Assembly (NCBI GenBank): GCA_030429345.1
Contig: JAUIFJ010000021.1
Location: 21,616-85,615, forward strand
Reading direction: 5' to 3'
DNA length: 64,000 nucleotides
Source: a bacterium
GTDB taxonomy: Bacteria > CAIWAD01
Part shown: positions 1 to 8,452 of the stretch, piece after piece
Layout: the number at the start of each line of letters is the position of its first letter
How positions within the stretch are numbered: the first letter of the stretch is position 1
The notes under the pieces: model-generated
Databases searched by the model: none
The model's input: only the letters and a program-made list of their open reading frames with translations
What the model was told of the DNA's origin: nothing
Program-made: the position numbers and the translations under genes

Positions 1-27
1 CCTCACCCTGTCGGCCAGTGCGAAAGT

Positions 28-57
28 CTGCAGGCCGCCGAACAGGACGGCCTGCAG
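28..57 (-). terminator. Hairpin after the first minus-strand gene
   Basis: A perfect 10-bp inverted repeat (CTGCAGGCCG at 28-37 and its complement at 48-57) with a 10-nt loop lies about 27 bases past the stop codon of the minus-strand gene ending at 84. No clear T-run follows, so it may be a weak terminator or only an mRNA-stabilising hairpin. Confidence 0.45.
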
Positions 58-83
58 AACGAAGAACCATGTTCTGGATCCAA

Positions 84-3000
84 TCACTTCAGCAGCAGAA
101 GTTTGGCCGTCTGCGGAGCACCGTTCTGCGGTGCCACATGCAGAAAGTACACACCGCTGGCAAGGTGCGACCCGTCCACGCGAAAGCGATGCGACCCCGC
201 CGGAAGTGTCTGGTCGACCACCGTCCTCACGCGCGCACCGCTGATGTCATACAGCGCGGCCTTGATGTATGAATCCTGAGTGAGTACCACAGGCACGTGA
301 GTCACAGGATTGAAAGGATTGGGAACTGCCAGCCCCAACTGGAAGGAAGTCGCTCGAGTTGCAGGTGCAAGGCTCTCTTCCGTTTCAGCTGCTTCACCGG
401 CAGCGAGCAGGGCCATGGCCCGGTGCGCCTGTGCCTGGTTCGTGATCCTGTTTCGCGAGGACGCGAAGGAAGACGACTGCCCAACCGGCGGGTAGGTTCC
501 CACTTCCGCGATCAGGATGTTGATCACCAGCTGATCCGTTGGATCTGTATACGTGGTCAGCATGCCGCTGAGTGCTGCCAGAGCTACTGTGCGATCTCCC
601 CACCGGGCTTCGATGACCCAGGCATAGGCTTCCTGCTCCACGCCCAGGTGTGGATTGTGTGCCAGTGTATTCTGGGACACGCTGAACATTTGCGAGTGCA
701 GGGCAGCCGCGTTCTGCCGACCCCAGGTTGTGTGCACGGCGCTGCTCTTCAGGCTCTTGGACGCGCTTGTGGAATAGCTGCTCTTCGGGTAGGTCTCAAG
801 GAGCTGGAACCAGTGCGAACTGGCACCCGAGTAGTTGCCGATCAAGTAGGCTGCCTCCCCATCGAGGAACATGATTTTGTCCGAAGTGGACGGAGGAATC
901 ATCCCCTGGCCGAATTCGCCGCATTCATCCAGAAAATCCGCAGGAACCATGGCATTCACCCATTGTGGTACGTGCAACCAAAGATCTTCCCAGAGTGCTA
1001 TGCCATTCGACTCTGAGGCGCCCCAATAGTTTCCCGACCAGATGACTCCATCTGCTGGCGGATTTTGTGATCCTAGATTACTAGTAATAAAGCCATCGAA
1101 GGGATCATGGGAATACTGTGGGTGAATGAAACAGTTCTCACCCGCTTCGAGAATCAACTCACCATTGATCAGATCAATCAAGGGAGCTTGTATATCATCT
1201 TCCCTGGATATCGTGTTCCAACCATGGTCGAAGCCCATGTCGGTCCGGCTATTAATGGCCTGGATCGCATAATCCTCCACCACATCCAGGAGTTGACAAC
1301 CCGAGAGGTTAACACTTGTCAATCCCAAGACCAGCTGGGTATGCTGCTGCGGACCAACACCTCTGAACCAGCAGTGATCCAGTACTGCCGCAGTCGCCCC
1401 GGCAGACGGCACGCCCAGTATCTGCAGATCGAAGTAGGCTTCTTGACTGGCAACGCCGAAGTGGCAGCCGCTGAACTCAGCGTAAGAGTCACTGACCTGG
1501 AAACTCCCGAGTCCGGCTTCCGGATTCGTGATCTCCCACTGGGTGGTCCCCACTCCATCGAAGCGAATGCCGTCGAACTTCCCCTGGCAGCCCGAGTAGA
1601 TCTGCATGTACTGCTTCGCGCTGTTCAGGATCTCGAAGTTCTGCTCCTCCAGCGATTCGCTGCCCACAAGATTCAGATCAATGTTCTTGAAGGAGAGACC
1701 ATACTCAAGAGGCAGATTCACAGTCAAGCCATGGGTAATCAGTTCAGCGGGTTCTTCTTCGGATCCACCATAGAAGTGGAACTGATTCCCGGAAAGGCGC
1801 CCGTCCACTTGAATCCGATCCGCTCCGACAAAGACGACTCGCCCTTTCCGCTCGGCGTCACCGATGGTAATGGACTCACAGGCTTCGAGCATCAAGGTTC
1901 CGTCATTGATCACACGAATGACGACGCCAGGTTCGATGACGATTTTCTCGCTCGCCAGGTGGATGAACTCATCATCGATTTCATACCAGCCCTCCTTGAT
2001 TGTGGCTGTTCCATCAATGACTGTGACAGGAATCGATGACTGCTCCGGCAGGGTTGGAGTCCAGCCGATGTTTCGACATGTCAGGTCCCAATCCAGATCC
2101 TGCAGATTCTGCTGTCCCTTGTCCTGCAGTCGACCGACAAATTGAGGGCGATAGTCGTTCTGGCCTTGGCTCACCAAAGCAGGCGTGGCGGGCACTTCCG
2201 TGATGAAGTAGTATGAATCCGCAACCGGGGGCGTCCCGATGCCGCCGTCGCAGTATATGCTTCCCAGCGGAAACTGGGACATTCCCTGAATGAAGGTGTT
2301 CTTCATCGCCAGATCGGCAGTTCCCGTCACATCTCTGAAATCCGGGGATGCGACCTCGACCGTCAAACCTTCATAGCTGGCATTGTTCACGAAGGTGCAG
2401 TTCTTGATATCGTAGGCGTTTCCACCTCCGTCGCACTCGTGCAACACAAGACCCTCTGCAAAGAGATCGAGGACCGGAGCCGTCGGCTCATGTGTACGGT
2501 TGTCTGCAATCAGGGTATTGTCCAGAAGAAAATCATCTACGTAATCGAGATAAACTGCTGCACCCATTCGATCGGCATCATCTGCGATGGTCCATGTGGC
2601 GGTGTCCATCGGTCCGATCCAGTTGGTCCCGATTTCAGAATTTCTAAGAGTGAATTCACCGCCTGGAGCCGGATCATCTTCAGATGTTTGTCCGCCCATA
2701 CCAATTGCCGATCCACAAATTATTGTCCCTTCGTTCGGATCAAGGAACTGATCTGGGAGCAGTTGATTGTATTCAAATCTTACGTTCTCAAGTGCAACAG
2801 AGGCTGCGCTAAAATCGCAGTTCTCGAAGTCCTCTCCGGCCTTGGAGAAAAAGTTGAAGTGTTCATAGTATGTTCGTGCGCCGATTCCTGCACCGGTCGC
2901 CAGGCCACAAGCTCCAGTTATCTTGTTGCTATTGAAACTGCCGCCCTGAATCGCTACAGCGGCCCCGAACACCCCTACTCCACCTCCAACCTTGATAAGT

Positions 3001-3344
3001 GAACCGCCTAAAATCTCATTCGCCTCCACAAGTGTATTCGTCATCTGGAGGCCCGTCATCACTGCAGCGACGCCACCGCCAAATGAAACTTCGCCTCCAT
3101 TCGTAACTCTGTTCAAACGAATCACGGATGCTGCACTCTCATCTGTCCAGTGTAGACTCAAACCCCCAAAAATGCATGATCCCGCAAAGATTCCACCTCC
3201 TGAATATAGAGCTGAGTTGCTTTCGATCGCGCAACCATCAAAACGAACTACAGTTTGATACGAAGTCTCTTCCTCTTCGAAGCGTGATACCACTGCCATG
3301 CCTCCACCAACTCCGTCTTCCACTTGATTGAGCTGTAGTGCCAC
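84..3344 (-). CDS. Surface repeat protein, downstream part of a frameshifted gene, with C-terminal sorting tail
   Basis: This open frame of 1086 residues from a GTG at 3344 lacks a signal peptide. Its frame stays open upstream of 3344 to about 3420 and continues the protein encoded at 3410-4249, so it is probably the larger part of one gene of about 1390 residues. The first 300 residues carry GGGI/GGGV and FxxN-type repeats like those of chlamydial polymorphic outer-membrane proteins, which suggests a right-handed beta-helix. The last 80 residues form a FlgD-like domain beginning at an NPFNP motif and ending in LLLLK, as in type IX-like sorting tails. It is probably exported and surface-attached. 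GC content is lower than in neighbouring housekeeping genes. The real start is not the GTG unless the frameshift is genuine. Confidence 0.7.
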   Translation of the reverse strand: MALQLNQVEDGVGGGMAVVSRFEEEETSYQTVVRFDGCAIESNSALYSGGGIFAGSCIFGGLSLHWTDESAASVIRLNRVTNGGEVSFGGGVAAVMTGLQMTNTLVEANEILGGSLIKVGGGVGVFGAAVAIQGGSFNSNKITGACGLATGAGIGARTYYEHFNFFSKAGEDFENCDFSAASVALENVRFEYNQLLPDQFLDPNEGTIICGSAIGMGGQTSEDDPAPGGEFTLRNSEIGTNWIGPMDTATWTIADDADRMGAAVYLDYVDDFLLDNTLIADNRTHEPTAPVLDLFAEGLVLHECDGGGNAYDIKNCTFVNNASYEGLTVEVASPDFRDVTGTADLAMKNTFIQGMSQFPLGSIYCDGGIGTPPVADSYYFITEVPATPALVSQGQNDYRPQFVGRLQDKGQQNLQDLDWDLTCRNIGWTPTLPEQSSIPVTVIDGTATIKEGWYEIDDEFIHLASEKIVIEPGVVIRVINDGTLMLEACESITIGDAERKGRVVFVGADRIQVDGRLSGNQFHFYGGSEEEPAELITHGLTVNLPLEYGLSFKNIDLNLVGSESLEEQNFEILNSAKQYMQIYSGCQGKFDGIRFDGVGTTQWEITNPEAGLGSFQVSDSYAEFSGCHFGVASQEAYFDLQILGVPSAGATAAVLDHCWFRGVGPQQHTQLVLGLTSVNLSGCQLLDVVEDYAIQAINSRTDMGFDHGWNTISREDDIQAPLIDLINGELILEAGENCFIHPQYSHDPFDGFITSNLGSQNPPADGVIWSGNYWGASESNGIALWEDLWLHVPQWVNAMVPADFLDECGEFGQGMIPPSTSDKIMFLDGEAAYLIGNYSGASSHWFQLLETYPKSSYSTSASKSLKSSAVHTTWGRQNAAALHSQMFSVSQNTLAHNPHLGVEQEAYAWVIEARWGDRTVALAALSGMLTTYTDPTDQLVINILIAEVGTYPPVGQSSSFASSRNRITNQAQAHRAMALLAAGEAAETEESLAPATRATSFQLGLAVPNPFNPVTHVPVVLTQDSYIKAALYDISGARVRTVVDQTLPAGSHRFRVDGSHLASGVYFLHVAPQNGAPQTAKLLLLK

Positions 3345-3409
3345 TTCCGTGAAGTCTGCATTGCAGTTCTTCAGGAAAATCCCTCCGCCCGATGAGTTCG
3401 CGTTATTTG

Positions 3410-4249
3410 CTATAAACTCTGCCGGTTGTACAGAACTTGCGAACTTCGAATAGCGAGTCCATGTTCAAGGTAGTACCCGTGCAAAGCGCCACCAAAGGCG
3501 GCAGCATTCGCTTCGAATCGGCAGTCTTCAAGAATCGCCTGAGAATCGAGAAAATCAAGTTTCATCGCGCCACCGGCTCCCGCCAGTCCCTCTAGAATCA
3601 TGTTTCCAAAAAAGAAAGATTCGTAACACTGAAGATCGCCATACTTTGCGTAGATGGCTCCTCCCCAGGGTCCACCCTCCTGAGGAATCCCTTCAACAAT
3701 CGAGTTGCCAATAAAGTCGCAGTCGAAAAGAAACGAGCTTGTCTCTTTCGCATACAGTGCGCCTCCCTGGCCGACGACTGAATTGCCTTCAAAGACGGTT
3801 CGACTCAAAGTTACATTCCCGTCAATGGCGAAGATTGCTCCACCCTGGCTTGTTTCAGACTGCCCATTACTCCTAAACTGAACATCCTCGCAATACAAGA
3901 AGGCGTGATCCAGGAAAATCGAACCGCCAAAAGGAGTTCCTTCGCCACCAGTTAACTCGAAACCGATCAATTGAACGATTTCTGAGTTCAGGATCAGGTT
4001 GAAATGTCTCGAGTTCTGTGCAGCGACAATCTCTACAGCAATCTGTTCATCCGCTGAGAGAGTAAACCCGTTCGGAAGGGGATACTCTTGGTCCAGATTG
4101 TAAGTACCACCGGCCGTGATTCGGACCTCCGTCAGTGGCTGCGCTACGGAGAGTGCCTGATTCAACTCGGCAGGCGTAGCAACATAGGTGATCTGGGCAA
4201 TGGCCAATCGGGCAATGATGAGGGAGAGAAGAAAAATGAAGGAAGGCAT
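3410..4249 (-). pseudogene. Exported Pmp-like repeat protein, upstream part of a frameshifted gene
   Basis: The start at 4249 is chosen because it opens a signal peptide (MPSFIFLLSLIIARLAIAQ) and has GGAG about 9 bases upstream. A longer in-frame start at 4384 has no such support. The mature part has repeated GGAI/GGAL and FxxN units (for example GGAIFAIDGN, GGALYAKE, GGAIYAKYGD) typical of polymorphic outer-membrane repeats. The frame stops at 3410 just after VLYNRQSL. The frame one base over reads AEFIANNANSSGGGIF without a break into the next 1086-residue frame, which restores the repeat pattern. A single-base indel near 3415-3425, either a real mutation or an assembly error, is the simplest explanation. 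Confidence 0.7.
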
Positions 4250-4342
4250 CGGGGTGTCTCCGAAGGAAGAGATGGAACCCGCCATGCAACGATCGAGTAG
4301 CGCAGCATCCAGCGCAGATCGTTTTGGCGAGCGACTGTCCCG

Positions 4343-4372
4343 AGTATACCCCCCCCTAAGGCAGATTGTCAA
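4343..4372 (-). promoter_or_regulatory. Sigma-70-type promoter for the Pmp-like gene
   Basis: On the minus strand a perfect TTGACA (4367-4372) is followed after 18 bases by TATACT (4343-4348), five of six to the -10 consensus. Predicted transcription starts near 4336, giving a leader of about 87 nt before the ATG at 4249. The spacer contains an unusual run of eight G. Confidence 0.65.
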
Positions 4373-4559
4373 GAGCGTAGACATTATTCTAGCAGGATCT
4401 ACGCTTGAAATATGTCAAGTACTGAATTTCGAATGCGCTTGTTCTGTAGGACATTTTCTGGAACCGCGTCACAAACAGGCTGCAGTCCTATTGCTCCGTA
4501 CCGGCGGTTGCCTTGCGTCGTGAGTGGCATGTCCAAGTGATTGAAACAGCCGCTAGCGG

Positions 4560-4690
4560 AAGATGGGCCCCCGCCTTCGCGGGGGCGACGGAATAGGGCA
4601 TAGGCATCCGTGCGATGGCGTGAAGGGCTGCAGCCCTTCGGCCTGCGGCGCGGGCCGGATCCCCGCCTGCGCGGGGATGACTGGATGGCG
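4560..4690. repeat. REP-like cluster of three palindromes
   Basis: Three hairpins sit close together. CCCCCGC-cttc-GCGGGGG lies at 4568-4585. A perfect 18-base palindrome GAAGGGCTGCAGCCCTTC lies at 4622-4639. ATCCCCGCctgcGCGGGGAT lies at 4659-4678. The first and third are variants of the same C-rich/G-rich stem followed by GACG or GACTGG, similar to dispersed palindromic repeats found between genes in many GC-rich bacteria. Confidence 0.6.
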
Positions 4691-4760
4691 CGTTGGCACG
4701 GGTGCGTCAACACCAGGTGGGGCGTCGGCACAGGTATACAAAATGGAAGTGCATAGAGAG

Positions 4761-4791
4761 AAAAGGCCCGCTTCCTTCGAAGCGAGCCTTT
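4761..4791 (-). terminator. Rho-independent terminator of the ExbBD/TonB operon
   Basis: Read on the minus strand, AAAGGCTCGCTTC and its near-perfect complement enclose a four-base loop and end in TTTTC. It lies 26 bases after the stop codon at 4817 and matches the end of the eight-gene unit. Confidence 0.75.
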
Positions 4792-4816
4792 GTGATACGC
4801 AATCGCAGACGGAAGA

Positions 4817-5842
4817 CTAGGAGCCGAAGGTGAACTTCTGCCCCATCTTGAAATCGCCCAGGCTGTCGTCGATGGGATCGAAGCGCCAGCTCTGGATCTT
4901 GCGCTGCATGCAGCGTTCGACGCGGGAGCCCGTTCGCTCGTCGCTCCAGCGGCTCTGGCTGAAGCTGATGTCCTTGGTCGTGCCGTCCGGCGCGATGGTG
5001 AAGCGCGCCAGCACGCTGCCGGAAAGGTCCGCGCTTCTGCGCAGCTGCTGCTCGTAGCAGTCCTTGAGGCCCGGTGTGTAGCCGCTGATCTTGTCGCGCA
5101 GGGCATTGGGGCTGCGGGCCGCCTCTGCGCTGAACTTGCCGCTGCGGTCGTAGCTCTCCACGTCGCCGATCACCAGATCGCCCACCGTGCCGCCGGCCAC
5201 GCCGGCGTCGACGGCCGAGATGGCGTCGCCGATGTCCACGCCGCCGCTGCCGCCGCCGCTGGGGGCGTCGGTGCGCAGGCGGCGCACGCCTTCGGCCTCG
5301 CTGCCGCGGACCAGGTTGCCCACGCCGCTAAGGCCAATGCCCTCGCCGGCCTGCACGCGGTCCTCGTCCACCAGGTCTGAGGCTCCGCCCCCTTCGCCCA
5401 GCACGAGCCCGATGCCGCCGGAGTTGTTGATCACCTGCTGCTCCAGTTCGGCGCTGCGGGCCTGCCGGCTGGCGCGGTCCTCGCGGCGGCGCGCCTGGCG
5501 CTCCTGCACGTTCTCCTGCTGGCGCTCTTCGGGCTGCTCCAGCACTTCCCTGGCCTCTTCCTGGCGCTCGACCACCGCTTCGGGCAGATCGGCCACTTCG
5601 GCAATCTCGGGGACTTCCTCTTCCACGGGCGGTTCTTCCACCTGGGTGATGTTCTCGAAGCGGCGCGCGAAGAATTCCCGCACTTCCTCCTCGGACATCG
5701 TCGGCAGATCCCGTCCCATGCCCCAGAGAATGATCAGCAGTTCGACGGTTCCCATGACAGCGATGATGATCGCCAGGGTCCAGTCGAAATCCTTCAGGGG
5801 CTTTCGCTTGTATGCCGACAGGGCGGCAGTCTGAACAGCCAT
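4817..5842 (-). CDS. TonB-like AgmX/PglI C-terminal domain protein
   Basis: A 341-residue bitopic protein. One membrane segment lies at about residues 21-41. A long Glu/Arg-rich, probably coiled-coil stretch at 60-135 follows, then a Gly/Ser-rich linker. The C-terminal domain from about 255 carries two cysteines (about 262 and 311) and a QSWRFDP ending, as in the AgmX/PglI family (TonB-like energy transducers described in Myxococcus gliding clusters). By analogy with TonB it should span the periplasm and transmit motion from the ExbB/ExbD stator encoded just upstream. It is the last gene of the unit, 10 bases after the ExbD at 5853. Its outer-membrane partner is not evident. Confidence 0.8.
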   Translation of the reverse strand: MAVQTAALSAYKRKPLKDFDWTLAIIIAVMGTVELLIILWGMGRDLPTMSEEEVREFFARRFENITQVEEPPVEEEVPEIAEVADLPEAVVERQEEAREVLEQPEERQQENVQERQARRREDRASRQARSAELEQQVINNSGGIGLVLGEGGGASDLVDEDRVQAGEGIGLSGVGNLVRGSEAEGVRRLRTDAPSGGGSGGVDIGDAISAVDAGVAGGTVGDLVIGDVESYDRSGKFSAEAARSPNALRDKISGYTPGLKDCYEQQLRRSADLSGSVLARFTIAPDGTTKDISFSQSRWSDERTGSRVERCMQRKIQSWRFDPIDDSLGDFKMGQKFTFGS

Positions 5843-5852
5843 TCGGCCCCTC

Positions 5853-6407
5853 CTATTCGGCTTTGATGATCACGAACTCGGTCTGCCGGTAGCCTGCGTC
5901 CGCGCAGGTCTGCAGCACCTTGAGCACCGAGTTGTAATTGACTGCCTTGTCCGCCTGGATCGTGATCTCGCCCTTGAACTCGATCCCGAAGCGCTCTTCG
6001 AGCTCCCGGGCCTCGCTGGCGTTCTCCTGCAGGTAGGACTTCAGCCCCGGCAGTTCCATGCTGGTCGTCGCGGTGGCGCTCAGCAGCTCGCCGCCGTCCA
6101 GCATTTCCAGCCGTTCGCCTTCGCGCTCGACGTAGACTCCGGGCAGGCTTCCCCCGCGCCCCGCGTCGATCACGATCGACAACACGGACTTGGGATTCTC
6201 GTCGATCGTAGACGACGGCAGTTCCAGCTTGTCGACCTGTGTCACAAGAGCACCGGTCGCGCTGTAGCTCTTCAGGAGGAAGAGCAGGATGATTGTCATC
6301 AGATCCATCATCGAGGCCAGCGGCATCCCCTCTTCGGGTTGCGGCCGGTGTTTCCTCATGAAGGATGGGGCGGCAGCCATACTCCTACTCCTATTGGACT
6401 TTGCCAA
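5853..6407 (-). CDS. exbD: ExbD/TolR-family stator protein with the conserved Asp
   Basis: 184 residues: a short basic N-terminus, one membrane helix at about 30-48 (PLASMMDLMTIILLFLLK) and a periplasmic domain ending in the VLQTCADAGY and VIIKAE pattern of ExbD/TolR proteins. D35 sits where the proton-pathway Asp of TolR (D23) and ExbD (D25) lies. With the ExbB at 7024-7677 it should form the proton-driven inner-membrane motor. It overlaps the preceding ExbD gene by 17 bases, which suggests translational coupling. Confidence 0.88.
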   Translation of the reverse strand: MAKSNRSRSMAAAPSFMRKHRPQPEEGMPLASMMDLMTIILLFLLKSYSATGALVTQVDKLELPSSTIDENPKSVLSIVIDAGRGGSLPGVYVEREGERLEMLDGGELLSATATTSMELPGLKSYLQENASEARELEERFGIEFKGEITIQADKAVNYNSVLKVLQTCADAGYRQTEFVIIKAE

Positions 6408-7023
6408 GCAACGGCGAGGGGAACATCATCGTCTCCTGCTTGGAGGCAGGATCCACGTAGCTCCGGGCCCGATCCATGAGATTGACCAGATCCTGGAACT
6501 CCATCGCGTTGGGTGCGGCGATGACGATCTTTTCCGCGTCGCTGTACTTGTAGTCGTTGACCATCTGGGGCGTGCCGTCCGGGTTGAAGATCGGCTTTCC
6601 CTTCTCGTCCTTGTTCTGCACTTCGCCCAGCAGGGCCGGTGTGACAACCTGGCTGTGCACGTCGTACAGGTGCTCGCCCAGGGCGTCGAAGTCCAGGCTG
6701 CCGTCTCCCAGCCGCGGAATGCGGTTGTAGTACAGCGTGTTTTCCGTTTCCGCGGTCTGGTTGAAGCAGGAAACGGAAATGCCCAGACTGTCCACGGCGA
6801 CCACCAGGTTCATCTTCTCCTTGGGGGTCTCCTGGTCGGGCAGGCTGGCGGCGCTGGCTCCTCCCGCCGAGGGCAGGCGGGTCTCCAGCAGGCCGAGCTT
6901 GACGAACTCCGCCGTCGCCAGTAGAAGGGGAATCAGCACCACCACGAGGTTCATGATGGGCGTCAGGTCGAGCTCATCCGAGCCGGGTTCGACCTTTCGC
7001 TTCTGACTGGGTTTGAAGGCCAC
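6391..7023 (-). CDS. ExbD/TolR-family protein with Asn at the proton-pathway position
   Basis: 210 residues, with one membrane helix at about 20-40 (LTPIMNLVVVLIPLLLATAE) and a periplasmic domain. Aligned by eye with TolR/ExbD, the essential membrane Asp is replaced by N25, while the flanking LTP and ATA residues are kept. It starts one base after the ExbB stop codon. The gene pair therefore encodes one ExbD with Asp and one without, and a mixed dimer would be asymmetric. The periplasmic part contains an insertion around 120-150 with no clear counterpart in short ExbD proteins. Confidence 0.85.
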   Translation of the reverse strand: MAFKPSQKRKVEPGSDELDLTPIMNLVVVLIPLLLATAEFVKLGLLETRLPSAGGASAASLPDQETPKEKMNLVVAVDSLGISVSCFNQTAETENTLYYNRIPRLGDGSLDFDALGEHLYDVHSQVVTPALLGEVQNKDEKGKPIFNPDGTPQMVNDYKYSDAEKIVIAAPNAMEFQDLVNLMDRARSYVDPASKQETMMFPSPLLGKVQ

Positions 7024-7677
7024 TTATTTGCTCCCGGTGATCTGGTTGATCAGCTTGACCGCGTGCTCATCGATGTCGGCGAGAATCTGGTTGGTCTTGT
7101 CGTTGATCAGCGAGAAGCCGAACATGGAGGGAATGGCCACGAAGAGGCCGCAGAGCGTGGTCAGCATAGCGGTGGAAATACCCATGGCCAAGCCTTCGCT
7201 GCCGCTGGCGCCGCCGACGGCAAGGGCCTCGAAGGAGAGGATCAGACCGAAAATCGTACCGGTCAGACCCAGCAGGGTCGAGACATTGGCGAAGAACTGC
7301 AGCCAGCTGGTGCGCTTGGTCAGCTTGGGAATGATCTCGAGGCTGGCCTCGTCGACCGCGTTCTGGATGTTGCGGTAGTCGATGTACTCCATGCCGACGG
7401 CCACCTTGAGCGCGCGCCCGAAGACATAGGCCACGGCCTTGTCGCTCAGGTCGTCGGCCAGCTTGTGGGCGCTCTTCAGATCGCCCTTCTTGATCAGCGC
7501 GATCACGTCCGAAGAGAACTTCTCGGCATCGATGTTGGCCTTGAGATACACCGTCAGGAAGCGCTCCACGAAGAGGGCCGTGGAGATCAGGCCGACGAGT
7601 GCCAGAGCCCAGAAGAAGAACCAGCCGTCTCCGCTCGAGGGGTTGAACTGGTTCAGCAGTTTGATGATAACGGTCAT
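7024..7677 (-). CDS. exbB: MotA/TolQ/ExbB-family proton channel protein
   Basis: 217 residues. Membrane segments are visible near 18-38 (the FFFWALALVGL region), near 110-140 (FANVSTLLGLTGTIFGLILS) and near 155-180, with a cytoplasmic stretch between the first two, as in ExbB and TolQ. The LLGLTGTIFGLI stretch is the usual family signature. It should assemble as the pentameric stator around the ExbD dimer. The next gene starts one base away, and a 42-base gap separates it from the Cys-rich gene upstream. Confidence 0.9.
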   Translation of the reverse strand: MTVIIKLLNQFNPSSGDGWFFFWALALVGLISTALFVERFLTVYLKANIDAEKFSSDVIALIKKGDLKSAHKLADDLSDKAVAYVFGRALKVAVGMEYIDYRNIQNAVDEASLEIIPKLTKRTSWLQFFANVSTLLGLTGTIFGLILSFEALAVGGASGSEGLAMGISTAMLTTLCGLFVAIPSMFGFSLINDKTNQILADIDEHAVKLINQITGSK

Positions 7678-7719
7678 TGGGGGATTCCTCCGGTCGTGCG
7701 TTGCGTATAGCTGTTTGTC

Positions 7720-8109
7720 TTATTCAGGGGTCAGGGTGCCGTCCAGCAGGTCCACCACCACCAGACGCAGGTTCTCGATCACGCCCTTGAGCTTGGTCGA
7801 GGCGCAATTGGGATTGGTGAACACGCAGATATTGGCGCGGCAGTAGTCCTGGCGCTCGTTGCATCCGACGCTGTGCTGGTAGCTGGCCGTCGGGCGCATG
7901 TCGCGCGTGATGCGACGGCGGGTCAATTCGACGCCACGCTGCTCGGCCAGCTTGTGGCAGAAGTCCCACAGGAAGGTCTGCAACTCGAGGATCTCCATGG
8001 GCTTGAGGCGGTCGAGCTCCTGGTGAAAGGCCTTGCGGTCCTTGCTGAGCTCGACCATCCGTGTGCCCAGAGAAGTGTTCCTGGAGCGGGCGTCTTCATT
8101 CGGTTGCAT
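7720..8109 (-). CDS. Small Cys-containing protein of unknown function
   Basis: I do not recognise the family. The likely start is the ATG at 8109 (MQPNEDARSR, 129 residues), overlapping the end of the preceding gene by 14 bases; an earlier in-frame start at 8193 lies wholly inside that gene. No signal peptide or membrane segment is visible. An N-terminal helical region (about 15-65) is followed by cysteines at 83, 90, 95 and 102 (C-x6-C-x4-C-x6-C), with a further Cys at 51. This could bind a metal, but that is inference. Its position between exported TPR proteins and ExbB suggests a cytoplasmic role in the same machine. Confidence 0.55.
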   Translation of the reverse strand: MQPNEDARSRNTSLGTRMVELSKDRKAFHQELDRLKPMEILELQTFLWDFCHKLAEQRGVELTRRRITRDMRPTASYQHSVGCNERQDYCRANICVFTNPNCASTKLKGVIENLRLVVVDLLDGTLTPE

Positions 8110-8452
8110 CGCGGTTCTCCTCTTTGGCCGGCGGCGCTTCCAGGGACAGCGGGGCCACGCTGCGTCGGCGCTCGAGCAGCGGGGCGGGATCACTGATCTT
8201 CATCTCCAGGCGAATGCCCGGGTTCAGGTTCACGATCCGCGGATCCGGACGGCGCAGCTTGTCCAGAAAGCTCTTCTCCAGCTTGAAGGTGCTGAGCTCC
8301 GGCTGGATACGCGCGCTGATGATGGCCACGGCCGGTTCGCGCACCTCGCCCTCGATGGTCACTTCATCGAGAATCAGGTACTCGCCCTCCTGGGCCGGCA
8401 GCAGGCGCGCCAGCAGGAGCAGCAGCAGGCTAGTCCACGCGGTTCTTGTCAT
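8096..8452 (-). CDS. Small exported protein of unknown function in the TPR/ExbBD operon
   Basis: 118 residues. A signal peptide (MTRTAWTSLLLLLLARLLPAQ) is followed by a short beta-rich domain (EYLILDEVTIEGEV, AIISARIQPELSTF) and a basic and acidic C-terminal tail. The LDEVTIEGEV phrase resembles the start of proteins tied to TonB-type periplasmic complexes, but I cannot name a family. Its start lies inside the 3' end of the large TPR gene (overlap 23 bases) and its end overlaps the Cys-containing gene. Confidence 0.6.
   Translation of the reverse strand: MTRTAWTSLLLLLLARLLPAQEGEYLILDEVTIEGEVREPAVAIISARIQPELSTFKLEKSFLDKLRRPDPRIVNLNPGIRLEMKISDPAPLLERRRSVAPLSLEAPPAKEENRDATE

Larger units (their letters stand above)
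4250..4816. other. Non-coding interval between the TonB-like gene and the Pmp-like gene
   Basis: About 570 bases with no convincing gene. It holds the promoter at 4343-4372, a cluster of palindromes at 4560-4690, and the terminator of the ExbBD/TonB operon at 4761-4791. The open frames that cross it in other frames have no signal peptide, domain or ribosome site, and I treat them as chance. Confidence 0.6.
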
